From NCBI GenBank assembly GCA_956465555.1, contig OY101115.1, positions 1,426,001 to 1,490,000 of the forward strand: a stretch of 64,000 nt of DNA, in the 5' to 3' direction. This document shows positions 21,695-32,803 of this stretch, piece after piece; position 1 is the stretch's first letter; every line of letters starts with the position of its first letter. Below the pieces are notes generated by a model. That model was given only the letters and a program-made list of their open reading frames with translations, ran no database searches and was not told the origin of the DNA. The stretch is from Nitzschia sp. pyKryTriq1. Its lineage: Eukaryota; Bacillariophyta; Bacillariophyceae; Bacillariales; Bacillariaceae. The position numbers and the translations under genes were made by a program.

Positions 21695-23064
21695 AATGAC
21701 GAGTGGTTAATTATTCGAGCTATCGTCCTTTTATTTCGATTTGTTTCCAGCCGGTTTGATTTGAAGGATGCATCCTGTATCCTGTAACGTTAGTGTTCTT
21801 GATGTTCTTTGCTTCGTGGTTTTCGTTCGACGATCGAAGCAAAATGACAAAGATCTTTTGGATTTTGGAAGCGACGCACGAATGACGACGAAAGAACGAA
21901 GAACGGGAGCATGCAAGCGCACACAGGCAGGCAGACAGGCAGAACGATCCAGGATGTTGTCTGTCACACCGAGAGCGTCTTTCGAGCGTGGGCGAACAGG
22001 GGAGGAAATCGGAGAGCTACGTAGGTCCACGTAGATACAGTATGTAGTCAAAAAATTACCCGCCATTTTTTGCATGTGTTAGTGCATTCAAAATAGAGTA
22101 ATTAGGGCAAGCCATTTTGCGCGGGAGATTCTACTATGGTGAAAATCGTCTAAATACGATCGTAGGCAGGGCAGCGCTTAGCGAGAAGCCTTATGGTGGG
22201 CACACAATCAGCCTAAATAAAAAATCTCAACAGCGCCTGCCGAAAGCGATATCAGAACAATATTGATGTGAGTTTCAGCGTGTCTTCCGACGCTCTTCAT
22301 TGATCGTACGATAATCGTCTCGTGTCGTCATCGTTCACATATGAGCCTTCACCCTTGTCTGAAAATCGGATACTGTGTTTGCATTGAAATCGGTTGATTT
22401 CCGACGGCGCCGTCGTCGCCTTGTTGCCGCTGGATGCTGCTGGATACGATTGATGATTTTATTTTGATCACAAACGGGGGAATCCGGAATCTTGATGCTC
22501 GTATGTACGAATGTTTCCAATTTTTTCTGTGCGTTCGAACGAGTCGACTATATGATTTTTTCGGACGGAGTGTCACAGTCTTGGTGGCGCCCGGCGCAAC
22601 CAACGCTCGTAAGTACCTTCTTCCACGTAGAAATCCTAAATGTCGGATCGCTTAAATCATCCTGCCTCGGACCGACGTGAGACTCGCTGAAACGCCCGCC
22701 TGCCGTAAGTGTCGCTAAATCGCATCGAGTTATTTACTCAACATTTTCCGCAAGGTACGATGATGTCGTCTAAATGACCGTCTATGTATTGAAACACCTC
22801 CCACCTCCCATCATGATGATCATCATGGGCGTGACAATGATCCATGAAAGGGACTGATGGTGACACAATGGCCTGCCTTTTGTCTCCCTCTCCATTGTTT
22901 CGAAATGGCCGATGTTCGATCAATCGTGTTTTTACCTGATGTTTGCGTGGAGTTTGTACCATGCGACGCGTAGGAAGCATGAACCAGGCACTATGCAGGA
23001 ATTTCTCTAACCCGTCCACGTTTGTGTCTTCAATCCTAATTCAGCAGTATAGAAAACAGACAAG
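21695..23064. promoter_or_regulatory. Divergent intergenic region, methyltransferase/HMG-box
   Basis: 1.37 kb holding two promoters. A 93-residue frame on minus (23019-22738) is present but has no recognisable domain and is not called. No tRNA or snRNA fold was convincing. Confidence 0.35.
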
Positions 23065-24288
23065 ATGAAAGGAGATTCGCCTGAAGGAAAATCAAAGGAG
23101 AAGGTGGCCGTAAAGAGGCCCTCGAAGGTATGCATTTTGTTGTTGTTTCGCGTTCCGATCGCAGGAAACGAGAAGGCTCCCCGCATTCCGAGTTATTTGT
23201 CGTGTTTCATTTCGGCTATTTTGTGACTGACGATAATCCTCTCTGTATCTCTACGTTATTTTTGCCTCGACAATAGAAGAAGCCCAAGGATAAGCCCAAG
23301 CGTCCTTTGAGTGCGTACAACTTTTTCTTCAAGGAGGAGCGTGAAAAGATTCTCAAGGTGGTACTCGCCGAAGAGCCTGCAACGGTGCAAACGGATCCCG
23401 AAGCAGATGATTTTCTCGATGAAGAGATAATTGGTCGTTTGAAGAAGGAGGGCGGCAAGGTTTCCTTTGAAGAAATGGGGAAGTAAGTATTTTTGGTGTC
23501 TTCTTGGGTTGGGTGGTTTTACTTTTTAAATTGTCATCTGATTTTCGATTTCTCTTTCAGACTTATTGGGCAACGCTGGAAGAACATTGACCCTGACCGA
23601 CTTTCCAAATATTCCGAAATGGCTGCAGAAGACACGGAACGATACAAGACCGAAATGCAATCTTATAACGGACGACAGGAAGCTAGAATGCGTAGTGAAG
23701 CACTGAAGCCTCCTCCCACATACACGCCTACTTCCCAGGCTCAGGCTTATACGGGCCAGGGAGCCATGCCGGCTGGGGCAGACCCGTCACGCGGTGGTTA
23801 TCCCGACCAAATGGGACACATGGCCGGCTATGGAAGCCCAGGAATGGCTGCAGGTGGATATGGATCATATGGCGGGGGTGTGGATTTCAATAGCTATGGA
23901 GCCATGTCAGGTTATGGAATGGGTGCTTACGGGGGCGCATACGGAATGCCTGGTGCTGGCCAGATGGATCCCAGCATGTACGGAGCATCTGGTGGTTACG
24001 GTCAAATGGGAATGATGGGTGGCTTCCAGGGTGGAATGATGGGCTACGGGTAAGCTATTTCTTGTGACCGCATGCTATGTTTTCTTGCTTTTCTGTTAAG
24101 TCAGTGATATCTCACCGTTTCCACTGGTTGTATCCTCTATCTTTCACAGCGGCGGCGCACCACCAGCGGAATATGGCGCTCCCCCACCACCACATTCAAT
24201 GGACCATCAACAGCAGCAGCATGCCCCCCCGCATCCAGGCATGTACGGTGGCTACGGTGGCGGAGCACAAGGATGGGGTGGTCAGTAA
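23065..24288 (+). CDS. HMG-box protein with extended box and Gly/Met-rich tail (4 exons)
   Basis: Exons 23065-23127, 23277-23482, 23561-24049 and 24150-24288 total 897 nt, 298 residues. A lysine-rich start leads into an HMG box: KPKRPLSAYNFFFKEEREKI (helix 1), EEMGKLIGQRWKNI (helix 2) and KYSEMAAEDTERYKTEM (helix 3). Between helices 1 and 2 sits an acidic insert of roughly 25-28 residues (around TVQTDPEADDFLDEEII) not found in canonical boxes. The C-terminal half is low-complexity, rich in Gly, Tyr, Met and Pro, ending in a His/Gln run and GGYGGGAQGWGGQ; it may drive self-association. It is likely a nuclear DNA-binding architectural protein. Confidence 0.88.
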
Positions 24289-24850
24289 AGAGAATACTAT
24301 TGCATTGTATATTTTGCATTGACCATGATCATTTTCCTCTTCGTCCCTCTCCGATCCAAAGAATCGGCGCGTTCTTTCCTATTACATGTCGAAACACATT
24401 TTTCTTCTTCGTTCACCGTGCCGTGGCCAAATGTTCCGACACGTGAGGTGAACTATACCATACGAGTAAAGCAGAAGCAAATAGAGCACTTAAAAACGTC
24501 CAATTCGCATATGCCGTTCGTGTAGACCCCTCTAGTAGTGCCCGTCGGTAACTCTACATTCTACTCGAGTAGAGTAGCTGCTACTGATAGAAAGAGTATA
24601 TTCTATGTATACATCGTACTGGTACTTGGGGACTGTCTGCTTGTCGCTTTCCTGCCTCTGAGAGCGAGCAGGAAAAGTGGACGACGCAAAATAACGTGTC
24701 GGGCGGGTGGGCGGGCGGGCGGATGGTAGATCGCCAAGATCCAAGATCTCTCCCGCCCTCATTATCTTGACGATGACGAATTGTCTGATTGTGTTTCACA
24801 AAAATCCAACATTTCGTTTCACCCACTACACGTTTCACTAGCAGTATAGT
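24289..24850. promoter_or_regulatory. Intergenic, upstream of the methyltransferase
   Basis: 562 bp between two plus-strand genes. A GGGCGGGC run lies at 24699-24722. No gene seen. Confidence 0.35.
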
Positions 24851-25795
24851 ATGAGACGCTCCGTATTGATTGCCGTTTCGTTAGCACATTCTCTTTCAGA
24901 ATTGGTGCAGTGCTTCTCGCAGTCACCCAAGAAGAACAAAGACGGCGGTGATGTTTCAGGAACCGCAAATAACATCAGCCGGCGTGATCTACTTTACTGG
25001 CCTGTTGGGATCGGGGGTGCGGTGGTTTATGGCAAGCTCGTATCTGACGCTGTCGGAAAGCTTTCCCGGGGCGACTTGGCCTACCCAGAAGCCCACGAAC
25101 GACGGGTCGAAGAAATGATATCAAGATCCTTGCTCGCTGCAATGTCATCAGACCCGAAATCAAGTAGCTTGCGAGTGCTCGAAGTGGGGATTGGGGACGA
25201 ATGTCGACTACTTCAACGCGGGCTCTACAATAGTGCACTTGAAGAGTTGTCGAAGCAGGGCCTTTCGAAACTAGACTTGGTGGGTGTAGACATTGCTGTT
25301 CCAAAGGGGGGTGTCCAAGACGAAGCGACTAGGCGTTTCAGAAATGCGGCTTCCGGAAATGGAATCGAAGCGAGCTTGGATATTCGTCAAAATAGTATCA
25401 CTGCACCTCTGGATTTTCCAGACGGCTGGTTTGATGCAGTGGTATGTTCGCTCACTCTATGCAGCGTCGATGACCAAGATGCAGCGATTCACGAGATCAA
25501 ACGGTTAATCCGACCGACTGGGGGGACATTCGGATTTGTGGAACATGTTGCAGTGAATCCGGACGAGCCCTATCGACTATTGGCACTTCAACAGGAAGTC
25601 TTTGACCCTCTGCAACAGGTTGTAGCGGACAACTGTCATCTGCATAGGTTCACCGATGCCAACGTGGCCAAGATTTTTGGAGTCCAAGATTCCATAAACA
25701 GTCATTCGTCTCTCATTTTCCAAGAGCGATACCTTGTTGACGGAATGTGGCCAGTTTCTTGTCAAGCTTGCGGTATAGTCCAAATAAGCACCTAG
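24851..25795 (+). CDS. SAM-dependent methyltransferase (class I, METTL7-like), probably plastidial
   Basis: A single exon of 314 residues. The first 25 residues form a signal-like hydrophobic stretch ending QCFSQS, resembling a plastid presequence cleavage site. A second targeting-like element, SRRDLLYWPVGIGGAVVYG, has a twin-Arg followed by a hydrophobic run, as in Tat signals for the thylakoid lumen. The catalytic domain starts near 105: RVLEVGIGDECRL (motif I), DLVGVDIAVP (acidic ribose-binding end of strand 2), DFPDGWFDAVVCSLTLC (motif IV) and IRPTGGTFGFVEH. The FVEH and following NPDEP resemble METTL7-type enzymes. Substrate is unknown. It is convergent with the aminotransferase, with 50 bp between stops. 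Confidence 0.8.
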   Translation: MRRSVLIAVSLAHSLSELVQCFSQSPKKNKDGGDVSGTANNISRRDLLYWPVGIGGAVVYGKLVSDAVGKLSRGDLAYPEAHERRVEEMISRSLLAAMSSDPKSSSLRVLEVGIGDECRLLQRGLYNSALEELSKQGLSKLDLVGVDIAVPKGGVQDEATRRFRNAASGNGIEASLDIRQNSITAPLDFPDGWFDAVVCSLTLCSVDDQDAAIHEIKRLIRPTGGTFGFVEHVAVNPDEPYRLLALQQEVFDPLQQVVADNCHLHRFTDANVAKIFGVQDSINSHSSLIFQERYLVDGMWPVSCQACGIVQIST

Positions 25796-25845
25796 TGGTG
25801 AGAGCATGGAGCTATCACAGTATTATACTAGAAAAGAGTTACTAC

Positions 25846-27454
25846 CTATTTGGAAACATCATGAATGGCATTCGCGATATAATCAACATTTCCCGAAGTG
25901 ACACCCTGTGAAGCAAAACGAATGGTGAGTGAGCAAGTTTTATTTGGTTGATACTCCTATCTCCTTCAAAGAAACTTACCGCCATACTGATTCGGCCATC
26001 GGCTGTGCAATATACGTGGTGCTTTTCTCTCATAGTCATCACTTGATCCTTGGTAAGGCCGCTGTATGCGAACATACCAATCTGCTTGACAATGTGGTCC
26101 CAATCCTTTGTGGATCCAGCGGCCGTCAAGGCGTCGTGAAGGCTGGTTCGCATGGTGTTGATCCGGTCTGCCATCCCCCGACATTGTTCAATGAATTCCG
26201 CTTTCAACTTGGGATCCTCGAGAACAGTGGTGACCAAACGAGCTCCATGACGAGGCGGATTGGAATACATCGGCCGAATAACCATCTTCATTTGCGAGAC
26301 AACACGCTTTGCCTCATCTTCGTTAGCACCAACGACTGAGAGAGCTCCTACTCTTTGACCGTATAATCCAAAATTCTTCGAGAAACTTTGAACCATCGAG
26401 ACCAGGTGTCCATCGTCTACAAACATACGTACGGCAGCGGCATCTTTGACGGCATCCCCAGAAGCGAAACCCTGATAGGCACAGTCAAAGAAGGGAACAA
26501 GCTTTTGCTTCTTGACCGTGTCACTGATTTCCTTCCATTGTTCCATCGTTGGATCCATTCTACACGACCGAGTAATAGACAAGAAAAAACCGTCGTGAGT
26601 CTCGTTCCGATTCAATGATCCCCACTTTCGAGTCAGACACTCAGTCAATCCGCGAACCAGTAGCGTACTCACCCCGTTGGGTTATGCGCACAGGCATGAA
26701 GCAAGACGATGCTTCCTTCGGGCATCTCCTTAAAATCCTTCATCATGTTATCAAAGTCCAAATCCGAGCTGTCGGCGTCGTAGTATCTATACTTGTGAAC
26801 TGCGAGGCCCGAGTTGGAAAAGATGGCATTGTGGTTGCCCCAAGTAGGATTGGGAAGATAAATGTGCTTATGTCCGTGTCGCTGCATGAGTTCTCCAAAC
26901 ACGCGAAGGCCCCCAGTTCCAGATAGCGCTTGGACGCCATGAACCCGATTTTCCTGCATTGGAAGAGAGTCATCGCCGTAGACGAATTTCAAGGCCAAGT
27001 CGACAAATTTGGGTTCGCCAGCCTGAGCACAAAAAGGATGAGCACGCAATCAAAGAAATCGCAGTGAGATGAGCTGCTGTGCTGTACTGCACTGTTGCTT
27101 TGTTCATGCATGAATCGAGAAAGGAAATTCTGAACTTTCACTCACAATTCCAGTGTACTCCATGTCCAGATTCTTCGCCATCATCAACTTCTCTGCTTCT
27201 CGAATACAGGGCAAGACATACGGCTTGCCAGCATCGTCACGGTAGGCTCCAACCCCAACGATAACCTTGCTCGGAAAGTCATCCGCCGCAAAGGCTTCGT
27301 TCAACCCAACAATTGGGTCTGGCGGGGCCATCTCAAAGTTGGCCCACGGACTCGCAGTGCTCATCGACCTCGCGACTGCTCCATTGAAGCGCGACTTCTG
27401 GATCAAAGAGCTGGATTGGCGGAGAGCGGAGCGGGAAAGACTGAGCAGAACCAT
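25846..27454 (-). CDS. Aspartate aminotransferase, mitochondrial type (4 exons)
   Basis: Exons 27454-27146, 27022-26673, 26559-25980 and 25905-25846 total 1299 nt, 432 residues, the usual size for mitochondrial AAT precursors. The N-terminus (SLSRSALRQSSSLIQKSRF then RSMST) is a typical basic mitochondrial presequence. The fold-type I core follows: PPDPIVGLNEAF, VGVGAYRDDAGKPYVLP, ALSGTGGLRVFGEL, LPNPTWGNH, HACAHNPTGMDPT, FDCAYQGFASGD (Asp245 pairs with the PLP ring) and SFSKNFGLYGQRVG with Schiff-base Lys281. It interconverts aspartate/2-oxoglutarate and oxaloacetate/glutamate. Introns are 123, 113 and 74 bp. The last exon encodes only GVTSGNVDYIANAIHDVSK. It is divergent from the carotenoid dioxygenase. 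Confidence 0.96.
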
Positions 27455-28106
27455 GTTGAAAGTGGAATGTGAGAGCTTTTGTTGTGAAGACTAACTCTTG
27501 TCTTTTCGTTCCGATAATTTGATTTGTGTGGTCGGTGGATATGACAGGTGACAGAAATGCCAGATGCCGGTCGTAGTCGTTCCATTTTGTATTTTCTTTT
27601 CGACGACACGAGACACGACGACTACCGGTAGTGTGCGGTGGCTGGGAGGGGACTGCGCATGCATGCACATCTCTCAGCCGCATCAGCTCTCGGTTGTTTG
27701 TGCACTTGCGATCATCATCGGAGTATCTCTTCGCCTTGATTCAGCCGACCCAAATAAATTGTTCGCTTCCGCCCTTTCTCCTCGCCGCCAGCGCAGGCAG
27801 TTCTCGGTTCTCGTTCATCCTTGGCTTCCGATGATGATTCGCCTTGCGTCTGGCCTGCTTCCGTCGAGAAGCGTTCGACGCGAGCAAGCAAATGAGTTGG
27901 TGAATGACGTCATCGAGAAGAAGGAATCATCATCATCAATCATCTTCTCAAATCTCACGTACACGTACCGGTACGCGTACTAAAATAATCTAAAATCTGC
28001 ACTCCAAATCTTTTTTCGTTCCACTATCTATTCTATTAGCCTTTCCTTCCAAAACCTTCATGTCCTTACTCGAATAGACGTACAGTGCATTATTGATTAT
28101 TTCATT
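27455..28106. promoter_or_regulatory. Divergent promoter region, AAT/carotenoid dioxygenase
   Basis: 652 bp between two start codons. It carries ACCGGTA and GTACCGGTACGCGTAC words (27625, 27966). No gene seen. Confidence 0.4.
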
Positions 28107-30033
28107 ATGAAGTCCAAGGGAGTGCTATTCGTTGGCCCTTCGTTGGCGGTCGTCTGGGTTGCCAGCGTTGGCACGATGACAACGGCATTTTCATTATCAT
28201 CACGACAGCATCCACCAGGCAATTCCGGCGCAAAGTCATGGAGAAGGAAACATGCCCTGCACAGTTCCCAGAGAGCTGTGGAGTCGTCGACGACACAGGC
28301 AGATTCAGTCATACCCTCGGGCGCGGACTTTGAAGCCTATATTGGGAGCTATTCGTCCTGTACCGAAGAAACGGCTCCTACGATCATCTCGTGTCCCCTG
28401 CCGACCGATTTTCCAGCCGGCACTTACTATCGGAATGGAGGGTGTCGATTCGAAGCCGATGACCGGACTCGGGTGATACACCCCTTTGATGCGGACGGTA
28501 TGATATGTGCTGCCACGTTTGACCCTGATAATCAGAGGATGTTGTTCCGCAACAAATACGTCGAGACAGAGGGCTACATCGAGGACAAGGCGACGGGGAA
28601 AATGTCGAGACGTGGCATTTTTGGGACCATGAAATCGGGAGGTGTCCTTGCCAACATTTTCCGAACGGATTTTAAGAACGTGGCAAACACCAATGTTTTG
28701 TGTGTCGGTGATAAGCTGTATGCTCTCTGGGAAGGCGGCAAGCCATATGTTCTCGACCCGTTGACACTGAAGAACTTGGACGGTCCCGGTGCTGCCGGTG
28801 AAACAGACTTGGACGAACTGCTGAAGGATCGCACAATGAGCGCTCATCCAAGATACGACTCTGTTCGGGATGTATGGGTGACTTTTGGATATACTTTTGA
28901 TCCGCAGACAAGCAGCACCAAAGTCGATTTGTATGAATTGGACAACAAAGGATTCCGATCTACACGTGAGGGGCGGCTTCGGTTTGTCAAAGAAGGGCCT
29001 GGACTTCTTCATGACTTTATCCTTTCGGAGAACTATATAATTTTCAACTTGAACAAGGCTACAGTCTCTCCAGAGGCTGGCTTAAAAGCTATATTGGGGC
29101 TGGGTGCATTTGCTGAATTCATTGCTCTGGACGAAGATGCGACCGAAACCCAATTTGTACTCATTCCTCGATCATTGTTCGATGACATTGACGACGGCTC
29201 CGAAATTGAAATCGATGTCCTGAATGATGAAAGAGTCAAAGTGGTGAACGCTCCGTTCCACGCCAACTTTCATTTCAGCAACTGTTTCGAGGATGAAAAC
29301 GGTCAAGTCGTCTTTGATACGGTCCAAAGCATTCAGCGCGATGTAAGTGCCAGAGAGTATTGAATGCTGCGAGAATTTGTGCATGTGGCAGTTTTGGCTT
29401 ATATTTGTTTTTATCTTTCAGTTGTTACGTCCGCCATCTAAAGCTGGTGTGCCTGTCATTGAAAATGCCGCATTGTGGACTTGGCTCTACCCATCAACCA
29501 TCACGCGATACTCATTGGATCCTGAAAATGAAAGTTTGTCCATCGGCGTATCACCCAAGGTCCTTTCGACCAAACCAGCAGAGTTTCCTACTGTGCCGAG
29601 AGAGTTGTCTTCCAGAAGACATCGATATGTTTACTCTGGTGGTAGTCACAATGATATTCCAGGCAGTACACCGGAGACCCGTGGGTCCGGGCCCCAAACG
29701 GGATCCATCATGAAATTGGATGCGGAGGATCCGACGCAAAATGAACAGTACTGTTTTGAGAATTATGAATTCATTGGTGAGAGCGTGTTTGTGCAGAAAG
29801 TAGGAAAGAATATCACAAAACGAGACCAAGAGGATGCGGGGTATCTCGTATCTCTTCTTACCAATGGACGTGATAAGACAACGGAGTTGGTTATTTTTGA
29901 CGTCGAGGGCAAGGGTACACTAGAAAAAGGACCGGTCGTTCGGGTACCTCTTCCAACGTTTATCCCTCAAGGGCTTCATGGATTCTTTGCCAAGGATCAA
30001 ATTTTTGATTTTGATCCTTTTGAGAAGAAATGA
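28107..30033 (+). CDS. Carotenoid cleavage dioxygenase (RPE65 family), plastid-targeted (2 exons)
   Basis: Exons 28107-29342 and 29422-30033 give 615 residues. A signal peptide ends at TMTTAF/SLSS, an ASAF-like plastid site. The RPE65-family propeller follows: FPAGTYYRNGG, HPFDADGMIC, and the four iron-binding His contexts: SAHPRYD (H247), LLHDFILSE (H302), FHFSNCFE (H389) and QGLHGFF (H598). HRYVYSGG and EFPTVPRE also fit. The enzyme oxidatively cleaves carotenoid double bonds; which carotenoid cannot be told, and the family also contains stilbene cleavers. The single 79-bp intron falls after QRD. It is convergent with the ABC1 kinase gene 221 bp away. Confidence 0.9.
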
Positions 30034-30254
30034 GCGTTAGCTCTTGTAGTAGACTATTTTAATGATCGGCTTTAGAAAATCAAATTTTCCACGCTTCGCA
30101 TTGTTCTTCGATGGACTTCACCAGTAGAGATGATTCGACGCGAAGCATGATCTCAAGTGCCGGGGACAGAAGGCTAGAAGACCACCGATTGATCGATGTG
30201 GTGAAGAAAGACAATAGTAGACTACCGGTAGATACCTCTAGTAACAAAGACCGA

Positions 30255-32291
30255 CTAGACAGACCCTCCTCCCATGACAAACGGCTTGGCAAAGTCAATC
30301 AAATTCAGCTCAGGAGAAAGCGACCTTCCAAGTCCTTCCAACACAAGGGTGCTGATGACCACACTTGCCATGGCCGGATCGATTTCGACACCGTGTACGC
30401 GACAGAGATCCAAGACCCGGCTCAGCAAGCTTCCTATCCGCACCGCACCCAGCGTCAATCCCTCCTTTCTTCGATCATGAAACTCGGAAACAATTGCTTC
30501 GACCCCCTTTGCGAATGCATCGACACCACCAGGAACCTGACTACATCGTTCGTACTTGGCACGTTCTACCATGAGCCGGCCCGCCCGGTCTCCGTTGTTG
30601 AAAATCACCGCTCGAAACAGATCAATCAGATTGCGCTGATCGTTACGGCTCAATGAGTTGGCAATGCCGGCATCCAAGAAAACAATCGTGTGTCGAGTGC
30701 GCTTCTTCTCTTCGTCGCGTTCGCCATCATCTGTTTGGGAGTTGCTCTCACCGCCGAAGAAAGAGGACCAAATGGAGGGTTGGGTGGTTACAACATCGGT
30801 TTTTACCATGACATTACCAGGATGCAGGTCGCCGTGAATCTTTCGGGGTGAAAGGAAGAAGAAAGGTGAGAACATTGATTGCTCGAATTCATCAATCCAG
30901 TACAGAATCCAACATTGATCAAACGTACAAAGTTGTCAATCTATGACGAACAAAAAGTGAGAGGACGAGCCACGGGTTAGCCCAATAATTCAAGGAATCA
31001 AAAAAGAGAAAACAGCATCAGCACGACTTACAAAAACCATTTTCAAAAAGGCCCGCAGCAGGGGCCCCGCTAGCTTCCTCCGCAAAACCAAGCCATCAGG
31101 AGTCGAATCCTGCAAGTAGTTGGAAATCGGAATGGCGTCTAGAACATAATCTTCCACCAACACTCGCGAGCTGAACCATCCAGGAATAGGTTGAGGAAAG
31201 GCGATCGCAGAATTCTTTTCCTTGTCGTTGTCGTCTTTGTAAAAGTTGGACCGGAATTGCTGCAGGTTTCTCGCCTCATTGGTCAGATCAGCTTGCAGCC
31301 GTAACACCTTCCCAAAATTTTCGGTTGCACGAGGTAGATTAACCATTCGTATAGCGTCACTTGGAATACTATGTACAAAATCTGCCACCGATTGCATCAA
31401 CGCTAAGTCTCGTTCGACATTCCATGAAAACTTGGGATGGAGCACCTTGATGGCCACTGGACGTTTTGAATCGACACCTTTTGAATCTGTTTCCTTCAAT
31501 GATCCTTTGTACACTTGTGCCGCTGAACCACATCCAACAACTTCTTCAACTGTTAACCCCCGCTCTTTATAATCTCCAAAGGCATCTGTCAAAACTTGAT
31601 GAGTGTGATCCCAGGAATGAGGATACCCCCGATCATGAAGGACACCTAATCGATCACAGAGATATGGTGGGAAAATATCCCTTCGAGTGGCTATCCACTG
31701 ACAAAATTTGACAGCAACCGGCCCGATGCCCTGCACTGTCGAAATTGTGTAGCGCCACGCCACTTCGTTCCAATAGTTCGATTGTGTCAAAACGGCCAGG
31801 GGCGCAAGAATCGTGAGCGGTGACAACCGCAGAGCAATTTCGGTCGATCGACTGGCCACCAGAACAGCCTTCCACGCAGCTTGGAACCACGATTTCAACC
31901 AACGCCAATATCGGTGTAATAGAGAGTCACGAGTTGCCATTATGGCGGAACTGGAAGCCAATATAACCGCAGCGTTCTTCTGGTGCGAGTCTTTTTCAGA
32001 TCCAGCTTGGGCCTTCACATTGTGTCGTATTCTACTAGCAAGGTAATATTGTTCCAGACACACAAAGAGGGAAGATCCAGGAAGTACGGCTAACGACGAC
32101 GAAAACGCTCTCGATGACGCTGTTGAAACGAGAGACTTTGGTGGTAGCCCTAGAGCAGCGTGCCGATGTACTGGCCGTGGTGGAAAAAGTGCTGCCGATG
32201 AGTAAAGCGTGGAGGATCGCGATGCCGAGACGAAGCTGCTGCCTCTTCTGAGAATTAGAGCTCTACTCGTACTCGTACTTGTTATGATCAT
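30255..32291 (-). CDS. ABC1/UbiB-family atypical kinase, ADCK2-like (3 exons, 12-nt microexon)
   Basis: Exons run from the start to 31032, then 30940-30929 (12 nt, codons for I-D-N-F), then 30839-30255. A Met at 32348 is in frame, but the segment before the Met at 32291 is GTAC-repeat sequence, and the latter begins a mitochondrial-like presequence (MIITSTSTSRALILRRGSSF). Product about 618 residues. Family features: GPVAVKFCQWIATRRDIFP (KxGQ motif with Gly replaced by Cys), VGCGSAAQVYKG (altered P-loop), RPVAIKVLHP, DLTNEARNLQQF, then FIDNFIHGDLHPGN (catalytic HxDLHPGN) and IVFLDAGIA (metal-binding D). The microexon completes the FIDNF motif. These proteins support coenzyme Q or lipid homeostasis in mitochondria. 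The second intron acceptor is AAG. Confidence 0.9.
30929..30940 (-). other. 12-nt microexon of the ABC1 kinase
   Basis: Flanked by TAG acceptor (30942-30941) and GTACGT donor (30928-30923). It encodes four residues, I-D-N-F, between KMVF and IHGDLHPGN. Skipping would keep frame but shorten the conserved catalytic segment. Confidence 0.85.
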
Positions 32292-32803
32292 ACTATACGT
32301 GTACTGTACCGGTAGAGGAGGTGAGGTCAATTGTGAAAGTAGAGTCACACGTTTAGAAAGCTAGAGCAGTAGAGGCATGCAAAGAGAAGAAAATACAACC
32401 AGATATCAGATATTACTCGTGTGTATTCAAAAGACATGCGACATGCAAGTTGCAACAAAAATGGAATGAGTCAGTCGTCGTCGGGTATTACATGCGGTAC
32501 CAGTAGACGTACAGTACAATTGTACTCAGTACGTGTACTGGTACTGTACAAGCACCGAGTACAAGGTACGAGTACAGGTACAGGTACAGGTACAGGTACA
32601 GGTACAGGTACAGTACTGGTACAAGTGCTGTACGTAATAAGGTACCCCCCCGACACAGTGCACGCCCTCTTCTCTTGCTATTCAAAATCCAAAATCCAAA
32701 AAATCCAAATCGCAAAAGAGCGAATGGACGAGATTATTACGAGTACGATGGTGCGGTGCGAGTAGTATACCAGGTACTTGTTGTACAGAACTGATGGTAC
32801 ACC
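32292..32803. promoter_or_regulatory. Divergent promoter region with (GTACAG)7
   Basis: About 510 bp between the ABC1 kinase and the next plus-strand gene, very rich in GTAC words from 32495 to 32645. No gene seen. Confidence 0.4.
32572..32613. repeat. (GTACAG)7 hexanucleotide array
   Basis: Seven perfect tandem units, flanked by degenerate GTAC-containing copies on both sides. Confidence 0.95.

Noticed and set aside
22738-23019. 93-aa frame on minus upstream of the HMG-box gene
   Set aside because: No recognisable domain or partner exon; could be a small gene, but nothing supports it beyond openness.
28305-29012. 235-aa frame on minus
   Set aside because: Antisense shadow of the carotenoid dioxygenase.
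31080-31110. GGAGTCGAATCCTGC resembling a tRNA T-arm
   Set aside because: It lies inside the ABC1 kinase coding sequence and no matching acceptor or anticodon arms are present.
32572-32613. CRISPR-like array
   Set aside because: Perfect tandem hexamers with no unique spacers; a microsatellite.
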